Assembly: GCF_002995805.1 (NCBI RefSeq)
Contig: NZ_PVXL01000050.1
Location: 62,001 to 126,000 of the forward strand
Direction of reading: 5' to 3'
Length of the DNA stretch: 64,000 nucleotides
DNA from: Neomoorella stamsii
Lineage (GTDB): Bacteria > Bacillota > DSM-521 > Neomoorellales > Neomoorellaceae
This document shows, piece after piece, positions 28,392-36,074 of the stretch; position 1 is the first letter of the stretch, and each line of letters begins with the position of its first letter. Both the position numbers and the translations under genes were made by a program. The notes under the pieces were generated by a model. The model ran no database searches, was not told the origin of the DNA, and saw only the letters and a list, made by a program, of their open reading frames with translations.

Positions 28392-29181
28392 ATGGTGACC
28401 CTTTTAAACAGAGAATGGTACCAGACCATTGCCAGGCGCCGGTCGCGCCGGCTCTACGAGGCGCGACCGGTGGCGCAGCTACCCTGGAGCAACTGGACAG
28501 ACTATGCCGGGAATTCAAGCCCTTCCCCGAGGCGCGAGCGGTACTGGTGTCCGCCCCGGAGGAAGAGGTTTTCCGGGGCATTCTAAGGCATTACGGAAAG
28601 ATTAAGGGCGCCCCCGCGTTCATCGCCTTTCTGGGTCGGCGGAAAGTCCTTACCAATACGAGCGGGTGGGGTACCTGGGCGAGGGCTTAATCCTGGAGGC
28701 AACCCGCCTCGGGTTGGGCACCTGCTGGGTAGGTGGCTTTTTCCGCCCGGAGGTGGCGGCTCGCTTGGTCGGAACGCGCCCCAGCGAAAAGGTGGTGGCC
28801 GTGACACCCGTAGGGTATGCCGCCGGCAGGTGGTCGGCGGAGGAAAAGCTCATGACCGGTTTCGGACGCAACCACCGGCGTAAGCCCCTGGCGGAACTGG
28901 CCACCGGGCTTGACCAATCTTACTGGCCGAACTGGGTCAAAGTAGCGCTGGAGGCGGCCCGCCTCGCCCCCTCAGCAATGAACCGGCAACCCTGGCGGTT
29001 CGAGGTGGGGAAAAACACTATTACGGTGGTCGTGGACAACCTGCACGAAACCTACAATATTCCCAAGCGCCTGGACTGCGGCATCGCCATGCTGCACCTG
29101 GAGCTGGGCGCCCTGGCCGCGGGCGTTACCGGAACCTGGGAGTTCCTGCCGCCGCTACGGGTAGCCATGTTCACCTTGTAA
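28392..29181 (+). pseudogene. Nitroreductase-like protein, two frameshifts
   Basis: Three frames must be joined: MVTLLNREWYQTIARRRSRR from ATG 28392 (after AGGAGG), then EQLDRLCREFKPFPEARAV after a shift near 28475, then YERVGYLGEGLILEATRLG after a shift near 28635 to the stop at 29181. The joined product matches the TM1586-type nitroreductase fold with a repeated half (LAPSAMNRQPWRFEV) and a glycine-rich GLGTCWVGGFF. An FMN enzyme is expected if intact. It is GC-rich like the preceding gene and probably arrived with it. Confidence 0.75.
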
Positions 29182-29501
29182 TCGACATAAATGGGACGTG
29201 TGGGCCACCCGCTTTCTCTCCCGCGGGAGTGCCGCTTCGTTGTGGTATGGTGGCGCTTGGCGGTGGCGGTGGTGGCTGGCGGTCTCGCCCTTTTGCCGGC
29301 CGTGTGTCCCCGGACGGAGGGATCCGCACAACAGGCGTCAAGGCCGATTCGAAATCGCGTCTCAGGGCGCACCCGAAAAACTTCTTTAGGCACTCCCCTG
29401 TAAGTGGCAAGGGTAATGCGTTTAGTATGGTCTTAGACCAAGATCACGCGCGGGAGAACCAAGCGTGACGTGGACTTTAGCCCAGAGGGAAGGAGTGAGC
29501 C
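29182..29501. other. GC-rich gap without a supported gene
   Basis: Overlapping frames exist on the plus strand, but none has a ribosome site, domain or sensible codon use. The composition switches from GC-rich to ordinary within this stretch. Confidence 0.4.
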
Positions 29502-29843
29502 GTGAACGTGCTGACCTTGAACCGCACGACCCAAATCGTGCCACAAGCAGGGGAACTCGCCTTGGAAGTGGACGGGCTGGTGAAATCTTACGGAAAGGTT
29601 GTCGCGGTCTGCGGTATTAGCTTTCACGTACCAAAAGGCCAGGTTGTGGGGCTGTTAGGCCCTAATGGGGCCGGAAAAAGCACCACGATTAAGGTTTGCC
29701 TGGGGCTGACACGCCCCACCCAGGGCATTGTGCGGGTGTTCGGCAGTACGCCCGTCACCGTGGAGCCCGCCGGCGCATTCACCGCCTGGTTCCCCGACTG
29801 GTACCCGGCATATATCGCAGCTGGTGGGAACAAGCATAGATAA
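29502..29843 (+). pseudogene. Truncated ABC-2-type transporter ATPase
   Basis: 113 residues with the N-terminal half of an ABC ATPase: LVKSYGKVVAVCGISF, Walker A GPNGAGKSTT and GLTRPTQGIVRVFG. Similarity ends about residue 95, before the Q-loop, signature and Walker B, so it cannot hydrolyse ATP in the normal way. AAGGAGTGAG lies before the GTG start. The break near 29800 coincides with a shift to AT-richer DNA. Confidence 0.7.
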
Positions 29844-30024
29844 AAATCGTTGCATATTTCAGATCGGCTCCGAAGTATTATGTGCATGAAACCTGAAACA
29901 GCTTAAACTGGTCTCTTATTAATTTGTTGCTACCTAGGCTGAATGTCGCTTGTGAATCCGGGGGTTATGAGTATGTTTTGCGGAGCGCGCAAGACAATAT
30001 GCTTGTAGATAGAGGGAGGAGAAA

Positions 30025-30834
30025 ATGTTGGATACTAAACTAAAACATGCTTATATTCTGTCGATCTTTATCGCAGTCTTAACTTTGGTTGCATCCGCAG
30101 GGGGGCTTTTTATCAGCAATTTATACCGGGACAACTCCAACTTTATTCTGATAGGATGGTATGGAAATGACTTGGTCACACTCTATGTCGCTTTTCCGCT
30201 GTTGGTTATAACGTTGATTATGTCGATACGCGGTTCGCAGCGAGCACAACTGGTCTGGCTAGGGATGCTAGATTACACGCTTTACAATTACGCCTTTTAC
30301 CTTTTCGGGGCTGCTTTAAACCGATTTTTATTGATTTATGTTGCATTGTTCACGTTGTCGATTTTTGCACTTATCTTTGGACTGGCGAACATCGATGTCA
30401 ACTCAATCAGCCAGAAATTCCAGGCGAGGACGCCTGTCAAATGGGTTAGTAGTTATATGATGTTATGGGCTATTTTACTAGGGATAGCGTGGATCGGTCA
30501 ATGGTTAAGTTTTGTTGTAACGGGACAGCTTCCGCAGAGTGGCTTAGACATGGATGGTTTCAAACTGGTGGCTACTCTGGATTTATCACTTGTAGTGTCC
30601 GGTCTTGTGTTGGGAGCTATCTGGCTGTGGAAGCGCCGCCATTGGGGATATGTACTGGCAGTGATGTTCAATGTCAAGGGTTTCACTTACACACTGGTTT
30701 TAACTGTCGGTTCTTTGTTGCAGGCTAATGCTGGTATGGAGGGAACCGCAGCACTGGTACCGTTATGGATTTTTCTTGGTATGGCCTGTCTGATTTCTTC
30801 CCTGATTTTATTAAGGAATATGAAAAGGGAGTAG
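30025..30834 (+). CDS. Hypothetical membrane protein
   Basis: 269 residues with about seven membrane helices. GAGGGAGGAG precedes the ATG, so translation is likely. I do not recognise the family. Some motifs, such as YTLYNYAFYLFGAALN and the Trp-rich middle, are suggestive only of an integral membrane protein. It is markedly AT-richer than the preceding genes and lies between a truncated ABC ATPase and a possible permease tail, so it may be a cargo or neighbour gene in a rearranged transporter region. Confidence 0.6.
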   Translation: MLDTKLKHAYILSIFIAVLTLVASAGGLFISNLYRDNSNFILIGWYGNDLVTLYVAFPLLVITLIMSIRGSQRAQLVWLGMLDYTLYNYAFYLFGAALNRFLLIYVALFTLSIFALIFGLANIDVNSISQKFQARTPVKWVSSYMMLWAILLGIAWIGQWLSFVVTGQLPQSGLDMDGFKLVATLDLSLVVSGLVLGAIWLWKRRHWGYVLAVMFNVKGFTYTLVLTVGSLLQANAGMEGTAALVPLWIFLGMACLISSLILLRNMKRE

Positions 30835-30906
30835 CAAAGTGATTTTACTCGTGTGGAGGGTAAGGGTTTCATCCTGTGATACGATATATTAAGGAATGTT
30901 TAAGTT

Positions 30907-31060
30907 ATCCTAGCCGTCTGTGCATTGGTAAGCCTGTTTGTTGCCGCACTTCGTATAACGCTGTATTCCCGCAAGGGCGCGGGAGAGAAGGGACCGGGGT
31001 GGGCCGCGCCACACTCACCCAGCCTAAGTCAGCATGACCGGGCTCGGTCAAACCTAAGAT
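30907..31060 (+). pseudogene. Possible C-terminal remnant of a membrane protein
   Basis: A frame reads ILAVCALVSLFVAALRITLY followed by SRKGAGEKG, a hydrophobic helix with a basic end as at the C-terminus of ABC-2 permeases. It may be the partner of the truncated ATPase at 29.5 kb. There is no start codon or ribosome site. Confidence 0.3.
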
Positions 31061-31100
31061 AAGAGTAATCTAAGGTTTGACCTTCACCTTAAGGCTGGGT
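31017..31100. repeat. Nested imperfect inverted repeat
   Basis: Outer arms ACCCAGCCTAAG (31017-31028) and CTTAAGGCTGGGT (31088-31100) enclose inner arms GGTCAAACCTAAGAT (31046-31060) and ATCTAAGGTTTGACC (31068-31082, one mismatch). A further hairpin CCCGCCA-TCCG-TGGCGGG lies at 31147-31164. No T tract follows. It could be an element end or a structured RNA. Confidence 0.5.
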
Positions 31101-31211
31101 GTCGACGGGAATCCTCAGGATGTTATACGCCATGCAATGCAGGACGCCCGCCATCCGTGGCGGGATTCCTTGGGTGCGCTTTTTGGAGTTTTTTTAGGGC
31201 GTATTTCCTTG

Positions 31212-31570
31212 TCAACCGCTATCTGATATATTAGCAAGCATTTGCACACCACGCTTTCGTAGGTAGTCACGTATGGTGTTGATGTCTTTTAGGTATGTTC
31301 CAATAAGGTCCAGGTACTCGTAGATTACAGATTCCCCCGGCTGAGGACAGTGGCTATTAGCTTGGGATTTAAGCCGTATAGATGTAGTACCAGTACGGAG
31401 TCGAACGCTGTAGACGTCCGCTGACCTTGGACTGTGATAAGTCTGCCGGGCGATTTCCAGAACAGAGAGGCCCCAACGTAAAATTTCCGGTGTACGCTGT
31501 ATAACGCTGGTACGGCTTATTTGATTGGGGCAATGATATTCGCATTGGTCGATTGTTTTTCCGCCTACTT
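31212..31570 (-). pseudogene. Coding remnant, DUF1670/HTH-like
   Basis: The minus strand has an open frame of about 118 codons without a start codon, containing RTPEILRWGLSVLEIARQTY, HSPRSADVYSVRL and, near the end, YEYLDLIGTYLKDINTIRDY. The EIARQTYHSP pattern recalls helix-turn-helix segments of DUF1670-type proteins associated with insertion sequences. I read it as the C-terminal end of a decayed gene. Confidence 0.35.
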
Positions 31571-31735
31571 AAAAGATACGACACCCAACAAGAGAGATTC
31601 GAAGTTCTTAAGGAAGTTTTTACTTGCGAGCGGGCTATTTCGATGATTGTAAGTGAAATAGTAGTCTTGGAGGGGGCATCTCTACCAATGACACTGAAAT
31701 TATTCAAAAACAACTGGCCGAGATGGGTTAGGTAA
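31553..31735 (+). CDS. Possible 60-residue protein
   Basis: A TTG-initiated frame containing RYDTQQERFEVLKEVFTCER ends exactly at a terminator hairpin. There is no clear ribosome site, so it may be the tail of a lost gene. It overlaps the start of the minus-strand remnant by a few bases. Confidence 0.25.
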   Translation: MFFRLLKRYDTQQERFEVLKEVFTCERAISMIVSEIVVLEGASLPMTLKLFKNNWPRWVR

Positions 31736-31766
31736 GGGGGTAGGCGTCCTGTCCTTACCCCCTTTT
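31736..31766 (+). terminator. Terminator-like hairpin
   Basis: GGGGGTAGG pairs with CCTTACCCCC (one bulge), followed by TTTT. It shows that a plus-strand transcription unit ended here. Confidence 0.6.
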
Positions 31767-31824
31767 CATTATGTACGGGAATTGCGTTTCCAGCTCAAGC
31801 TTTCCGTTTTATTTAACTATAGGG

Positions 31825-31840
31825 GTATACTGTAGTATAC
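31825..31840. promoter_or_regulatory. Perfect palindrome GTATACTGTAGTATAC
   Basis: Two 7-base arms with a GT centre in an AT-rich stretch. It resembles an operator, but no intact gene follows closely. Confidence 0.3.
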
Positions 31841-31900
31841 TTAAATTAGTGGAATTGCGGGAAAGAGAATAGGGGAAGAGGCTGACAACGCTATTTTAGC

Positions 31901-32098
31901 AGGGGGGCTAAATATGGTACCCAAGCTAACGATCTGGCTGCGTATTACGCTAAAAAATACCCTTTGACTTTTACCGACGATTTTTCGCCAACTGACCCGT
32001 CCCTAACCGAGCTTTATAAGGAAGCCTGGCAAGTTGCTGCCAGAGCGGCGGCCAGCTTAAAGGGTAAGTACGGCGCCAAAAAAGTAGTGGCCAGCTAG
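31901..32098 (+). pseudogene. Unidentified C-terminal coding remnant
   Basis: A frame without a start reads NDLAAYYAKKYPLTFTDDFS, then LTELYKEAWQVAARAAAS and ends KKVVAS plus stop. Codon use looks genuine and the sequence is strongly helical. I cannot name the family. A HEPN-like helical tail is one thought without firm support. Confidence 0.35.
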
Positions 32099-32154
32099 AG
32101 GATGTTTAATCTCACTTTATGAGACAATAGTCCATAAAACGGAGAGAAAGCGGG

Positions 32155-32257
32155 TCGGGACCCTCACCCCGGAAGAAAGAAAAGAGATGCAGTGTCATAA
32201 TGAAGTATGAGCCCGGATCCTGGAACCGGCTCGCTTCCCTGCAGCAGTACGGCCGGT
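32155..32257 (+). pseudogene. Remnant copy of an HD-GYP gene segment
   Basis: About 100 bases closely match 42228-42330 inside the HD-GYP gene (shared CTCACCCCGGAAGAAAGAAA and GGATCCTGGAACCGGC), with scattered substitutions that break the frame. It is a decayed duplicate. Confidence 0.7.
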
Positions 32258-32354
32258 CTTGCGTTAGAACCATTTTCTTAGGTATTTCTTAAGATGATCT
32301 CATATAGTTCTAATAAAAAGCGGTTATATTATAAGCTGAAAGGAGGAGATCAAT

Positions 32355-32375
32355 ATGGAAGATGTAGTTACATAA
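32355..32375 (+). promoter_or_regulatory. Possible leader peptide MEDVVT with a masked downstream ribosome site
   Basis: AAAGGAGGAGATCAAT precedes a six-codon frame ending in TAA. Just after it, CCTCGC (32377-32382) can pair with GTGAGG (32409-32414), which is the ribosome site of the next gene. A ribosome at the leader stop would cover the first arm. Confidence 0.35.
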
Positions 32376-32424
32376 GCCTCGCCTTACCATACATCATAAA
32401 AATTAAAAGTGAGGAGATGTTAAT

Positions 32425-33042
32425 ATGAGCAAATTCAAAAAATACCTCAGCTTAACTCTAGCCGCCGCGCTGATAATGGGTTTAGGCGTGACAGGCATTG
32501 CCCTGGCCCAGGGAAACGCTTCTACCAAACCTAAGGCGAGTTTGCACCAGATTTACCTGGAAAAATTAGCCGGTGTATTGGGTATCAGCCAGGATCAGCT
32601 GGTGAGTGACTTAAAAACAGCAGGACAACAAACTGTTGATACCGCCGTTTCCGAAGGGTTAATTACCGCCGATCAGGCTCAAAAAATGAAACAGGCTATT
32701 GAACAGGGACAATTTCCCGGAATGTTTGGAGCAGGAATGTTTGGAGGAAAGGGTCATCGCCCTGGTGTTAGAGGTTTGAATAACCTGGATGCCGTTGCCT
32801 CAGCATTGGGAATAACTCCCCAGCAGCTTATGCAGGAATTTAAAAACGGCAAATCGTTACAACAGCTGGCCGCAGAAAAAGGCGTAAGTTTAGACCAGAT
32901 TAAAGAAAGTATAATCAATGCCACGAAGACCAAACTGGACCAGGACGTAGCCCAGGGCAAGATAAGCCAGGAGAGGGCCAACCAGATTATAGAACGCTTA
33001 CAACAGCTTGATTTGACTAAATTTCACAGCCGGGCAAAGTAA
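32425..33042 (+). CDS. Exported DUF2680-like protein
   Basis: 205 residues: a signal peptide ending near GIALAQG, then two related helical repeats that each begin LGISQDQL / LGITPQQL and contain ISEERANQI-like acidic turns (LITADQAQKM, KISQERANQI). This pattern is that of DUF2680 secreted proteins of spore-forming Firmicutes, whose function is unknown. A glycine/phenylalanine linker (FPGMFGAGMFGGKG) joins the repeats. GTGAGGAGATG lies before the ATG. It forms a single-gene unit with a strong terminator. Expression may depend on the small upstream frame. Confidence 0.75.
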   Translation: MSKFKKYLSLTLAAALIMGLGVTGIALAQGNASTKPKASLHQIYLEKLAGVLGISQDQLVSDLKTAGQQTVDTAVSEGLITADQAQKMKQAIEQGQFPGMFGAGMFGGKGHRPGVRGLNNLDAVASALGITPQQLMQEFKNGKSLQQLAAEKGVSLDQIKESIINATKTKLDQDVAQGKISQERANQIIERLQQLDLTKFHSRAK

Positions 33043-33122
33043 AATCTCCGGTTCTCACCTGTATAATTTTGGCAAGTAAAAGACGCCCGTACAGGGAAAG
33101 ACCCGCCTCCTGTATTTAAAAT

Positions 33123-33171
33123 AAAAGGGATAGACCTTGTAGTATTCTACGAATGGGTCTATCCCTTTTTT
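33123..33171 (+). terminator. Intrinsic terminator
   Basis: The stem AAAAGGGATAGACC / GGTCTATCCCTTTT with a 19-base loop region is followed by further T. It ends the DUF2680-like gene. Confidence 0.85.
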
Positions 33172-33298
33172 ATAAAAACTATGGAATTACCTTTGAGTAC
33201 GCGGCCCAGGTTTTAACAATCCCGGGCTCGAGGAGATGCTACTGCGCGGGCCGGGGCCTGTTAAAGGGGAAGTTGCTGCGGTGTTAGCCCTCCATAAA

Positions 33299-33330
33299 TT
33301 GACTTCCAACGGGCGATGGTTTACTATAAT
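33299..33330 (+). promoter_or_regulatory. Probable promoter of yqeY
   Basis: TTGACT (33299-33304), then TACTAT at 33322 after 17 bases (overlapping TATAAT at 33325-33330). Confidence 0.55.
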
Positions 33331-33366
33331 AGGCGAACTACCAGGAACTTTTGGGAGGATTAAATA

Positions 33367-33804
33367 ATGAAGGCCAGGCTCCAGCAAGACATGAAAGAAG
33401 CCTTAAAAAACCACGATAAAATCCGGTTGCAGACTATCCGTATGGTCTTAGCCAGTATCAAAAACGCCGAAATTGAAAAAATGCATCCCCTTTCGAACGA
33501 AGAAATGGCTGCCGTTATCCAGCGGGAAATAAAAATGAGAAAGGAAGCTTTAGAACAGTTCGCCCGCGGGGGACGGGAAGACCTGGTCCGGCAAACCGAA
33601 GCCGAGATCAAGGTCCTGGAAGAATACCTGCCCCAGCAGCTGAGCGATAGCGAACTAAAGGACATCATCCAGCAGACTATCAGCGAAGTAGGGGCGCAGT
33701 CGAGCAAGGAAATAGGGAAAGTAATGGCCGCCTTGATGCCCAAAATCCGCGGCCGGGCCGACGGCAAGAAAGCTAACGAAATGGTAAGGCAATTACTCGC
33801 TTAA
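33367..33804 (+). CDS. yqeY: GatB/YqeY domain protein
   Basis: A 145-residue stand-alone YqeY protein, related to the tRNA-binding tail domain of the GatB amidotransferase subunit. The diagnostic start LQQDMKEALKNHDKIRLQTI, the middle EQFARGGREDLV and the end GRADGKKANEMVRQLL are all present. The role is not settled. A link to tRNA-dependent amidation is assumed from the domain. GGGAGGA precedes the ATG. It has its own promoter and is convergent with the thioesterase gene. Confidence 0.92.
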   Translation: MKARLQQDMKEALKNHDKIRLQTIRMVLASIKNAEIEKMHPLSNEEMAAVIQREIKMRKEALEQFARGGREDLVRQTEAEIKVLEEYLPQQLSDSELKDIIQQTISEVGAQSSKEIGKVMAALMPKIRGRADGKKANEMVRQLLA

Positions 33805-33829
33805 AAGCCACCTGGCCATTACGCACCAT

Positions 33830-34252
33830 TTAACTGCTTTGTTCAGGAACCCGTTTTTTAGCCTGCCGGTAAACGGTACCCCGGGCCAGGGCAATGTTTT
33901 CGCCGGTACTGGTAGTAACCGTCAACCGGTAGACCCCGGTGCGCCGGGTAAGGTGTTCTTCCTCGGCAGTAGCTACCAGCTTTGTTCCTACCCGGGCCGG
34001 GCTGAGGTAATTAATAGTTACCGACAGGGCTACGGCCGGGTCGCCGTGGGAGTTGCTGGCTAACCCCAAGGCCGTATCGGCCAGGGTAAAAATGGCGCCC
34101 CCGTGGCCGATGCCGTGGAAGTTGGCCATGTTTTCTGTGAGGGTCATGGCCACCCGGGCATAGCCGGGGGCCAGTTCCAGGAGTTCAATTCCCAGAGAGC
34201 GGGGAAAGGTATCAGCAGCATACCTTTCTTTGACTGCCTGGAGGGAATCCAT
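33830..34252 (-). CDS. PaaI-family hotdog thioesterase
   Basis: A 140-residue acyl-CoA thioesterase of the PaaI/YbgC-like hotdog fold. The active-site stretch NFHGIGHGGAIFTLADTALG has the conserved histidine-glycine-glycine and acidic residue. The substrate is probably an aryl- or short acyl-CoA. The ATG at 34252 is chosen because GGGGGAGGGCG stands 7 bases ahead. A TTG at 34288 would overlap the preceding gene. It is probably the last of a three-gene minus-strand set with the 80-residue gene and glxK. Confidence 0.85.
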   Translation of the reverse strand: MDSLQAVKERYAADTFPRSLGIELLELAPGYARVAMTLTENMANFHGIGHGGAIFTLADTALGLASNSHGDPAVALSVTINYLSPARVGTKLVATAEEEHLTRRTGVYRLTVTTSTGENIALARGTVYRQAKKRVPEQSS

Positions 34253-34284
34253 CGAGTCGCCCTCCCCCGAAAATAGTGGTTTTT

Positions 34285-34527
34285 TCAAGTCGTTTCCTGG
34301 CGGCAGGCTATGATATGATAGGTCCTGCCGTCGCTGTCGCCGCGGCTCTGGTAGTCGAGGCCGTGGTCCTCTAAAAGCTTTAATAACAGGTCGGCCTGGT
34401 GGGCATCGGCGGCCTCCATGGTAATAGTCAGCTGGTCCCCCGGATTCAGGCGCGGCAGGACGTCCCGCACCCGGGCCAGGTCGTTGCTGGTAATGGCGGT
34501 ACCCATCCTTAAGGCAATATCAGGCAT
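34285..34527 (-). CDS. Small hypothetical protein
   Basis: 80 residues with an alpha/beta look (LNPGDQLTITMEAADAHQAD, then LLKLLEDHGLDYQS and YHIIAC). The repeated beta-alpha-beta pattern recalls small ferredoxin-like or TusA-like folds, but the TusA cysteine motif is absent. I do not recognise it. GGGAGGAGG before the ATG at 34527 supports translation. It lies between glxK and the thioesterase gene. Confidence 0.6.
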   Translation of the reverse strand: MPDIALRMGTAITSNDLARVRDVLPRLNPGDQLTITMEAADAHQADLLLKLLEDHGLDYQSRGDSDGRTYHIIACRQETT

Positions 34528-34588
34528 CAAAGGGCCTCCTCCCTGATTTTTTCCTTAGTTTTGCCGGGGAGAGGGCCTTTTAATGCTT

Positions 34589-35731
34589 TTATTTATTCAT
34601 CACAGTCAACAGCCGCACCAGGCGTTCGGCGGCGTCGGCCAGGAGGGAGGCGGCGTTTTCCAGGCAATAGGCCAAAGGCACCGGCCGGGGGACGATGCTC
34701 ATAAAACCTTTAATGCCGTGGTCATAGACGGTGCTGGCGCCTTCGCCAATGGAGCCTACCAGGGCGACCACCGGGATGCCGTATTTCCCTGCTACCCGGG
34801 CGACGCCGGCGGGAACTTTACCATAGGCTGTCTGGCGGTTGATTTCTCCTTCGCCGGTGATGACCAGGTCGGCGCCTCTGGCCAGGATGCCGTCGAGGTC
34901 CACCGCTTCTATAACAAGTTCAATACCGCGGCGCAAATTAGCGTCCAGGAAGGCTGCCAGGCCGGCCCCCAGGCCGCCGGCAGCACCGGCGCCGGGTAGC
35001 TCCCGGACATCTTTCCCCAGGTCACGTTCAATGATACCCGCCAGCCTGGCCAGGGCGGCATCCAGGCGGGGGACCATCTCCGGCGTGGCGCCCTTCTGGG
35101 GACCGTAGACGGCCGACGCTCCCCGGGGACCGCACAGGGGGTTATCAACGTCGCAGGCTACCAGGATTTCCGCTTCCTTTACCCGTGGATCCAGGCCCTG
35201 GATATCAATGCGGTCCAGTTCCTCCAGCCCGGCGGCACCCGGCCCGATATCCTGCCCCTTAGCATCCAGGAGCTTCGCCCCCAGGGCCTGGGCCATGCCG
35301 GCACCGCCGTCGTTGGTGGCACTGCCGCCAATGCCCACAATCAACCGCCGGCAGCCGGCGTCCAGGGCCTGGCGGATGAGCTCACCGGTACCGTAGGTGG
35401 TGGTAAACAGGGGGTTACGCTTTTCCCGGGGTACCAGGGGCAGGCCCGAGGCCTGGGCCATTTCCACCACGGCGGTGGTACCATCCCCCAGGATACCCCA
35501 GGCGGCTCGGACCGGTTGCCCCAGGGGACCGGTGACGGTGGTGGTGATTTCCCGCCCGCCGGTGGCGGCTACCAGTGTGGTCGTTAAACCTTCACCGCCG
35601 TCGGCCATGGGCACGGTGACGGTTTCTACCTCCGGGAAAACCCGTTTGATACCTTCAGCTATAGCCGCCGCAACTGCGGGCGCGTCCAGGCTTTCTTTAA
35701 AGGAATCCGGGGCAATGACAATGCGCTTCAT
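34589..35731 (-). CDS. glxK: Glycerate 2-kinase
   Basis: Phosphorylates D-glycerate to 2-phosphoglycerate, feeding it into the lower glycolytic route served by eno. The 380 residues match the GlxK/GarK family. The start is IVIAPDSFKESLDA, followed by MADGGEGLTTTLVAATGG and the glycine-rich LIVGIGGSATNDGGAGMAQA, with DLVITGEGEINRQTAYGK near residue 290. GGAGGT lies before the ATG. No glyoxylate or tartronate genes are next to it. It is divergent from the M-box transporter. Confidence 0.94.
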   Translation of the reverse strand: MKRIVIAPDSFKESLDAPAVAAAIAEGIKRVFPEVETVTVPMADGGEGLTTTLVAATGGREITTTVTGPLGQPVRAAWGILGDGTTAVVEMAQASGLPLVPREKRNPLFTTTYGTGELIRQALDAGCRRLIVGIGGSATNDGGAGMAQALGAKLLDAKGQDIGPGAAGLEELDRIDIQGLDPRVKEAEILVACDVDNPLCGPRGASAVYGPQKGATPEMVPRLDAALARLAGIIERDLGKDVRELPGAGAAGGLGAGLAAFLDANLRRGIELVIEAVDLDGILARGADLVITGEGEINRQTAYGKVPAGVARVAGKYGIPVVALVGSIGEGASTVYDHGIKGFMSIVPRPVPLAYCLENAASLLADAAERLVRLLTVMNK

Positions 35732-35806
35732 TTTTTTACCTCCAGTCGCTAGAACCTCCCTGTAAATATTCGCCGGGAAAATAAAAATACCTACCTTACT
35801 TCAACC

Positions 35807-35835
35807 TTGACACTTAAAAAAGCCCAATTTATAAT
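35807..35835 (+). promoter_or_regulatory. Consensus sigma-A promoter of the M-box operon
   Basis: Perfect TTGACA (35807-35812), 17-base spacer, perfect TATAAT (35830-35835), about 10 bases before the riboswitch. Confidence 0.9.
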
Positions 35836-35845
35836 GGAAGTAAAT

Positions 35846-35998
35846 CCTTCGTTAGGTGAGGCTTCTGCATAGACAGACGCCACTGCCCGGAAACGTCGAA
35901 AGACGCCAATGGGTCAACAGGTATTACCGGCTTAAGGTTCTACCTAATGTGGCTGAGAGTTATCTCTAGCTATGCACGTGCCAAAGCTCAACGAGTGG
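35846..35998 (+). ncRNA. M-box (ykoK) magnesium riboswitch
   Basis: The conserved blocks are all present in order: CTTCGTTAGGTGAGGCT, CACTGCCCGGAAACGTCGAA, AGACGCCAATGGGTCAACAG, GGCTTAAGG, TAATGTGGCTGAGAG and a closing GCCAAAGCTCAACGAG, whose AACGAG pairs with the 5' CTTCGTT. High Mg2+ normally favours the terminator that follows, switching the downstream genes off. Confidence 0.93.
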
Positions 35999-36027
35999 GG
36001 GTATATAGGGCTATTTATGAACTCTAT

Positions 36028-36056
36028 GTCTTCCCACTTGGGAAGACTATTTTATT
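36028..36056 (+). terminator. Terminator of the M-box expression platform
   Basis: GTCTTCCC-ACTT-GGGAAGAC followed by TATTTTATT, lying between the aptamer and the ribosome site of the permease gene. Confidence 0.85.
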
Positions 36057-36074
36057 GGTTGGGAGGTGAACCCC

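Noticed and set aside
29191-29468. Three overlapping small plus-strand frames in the GC-rich gap
   Set aside because: No ribosome site, no domain, and mutually exclusive frames with biased composition.
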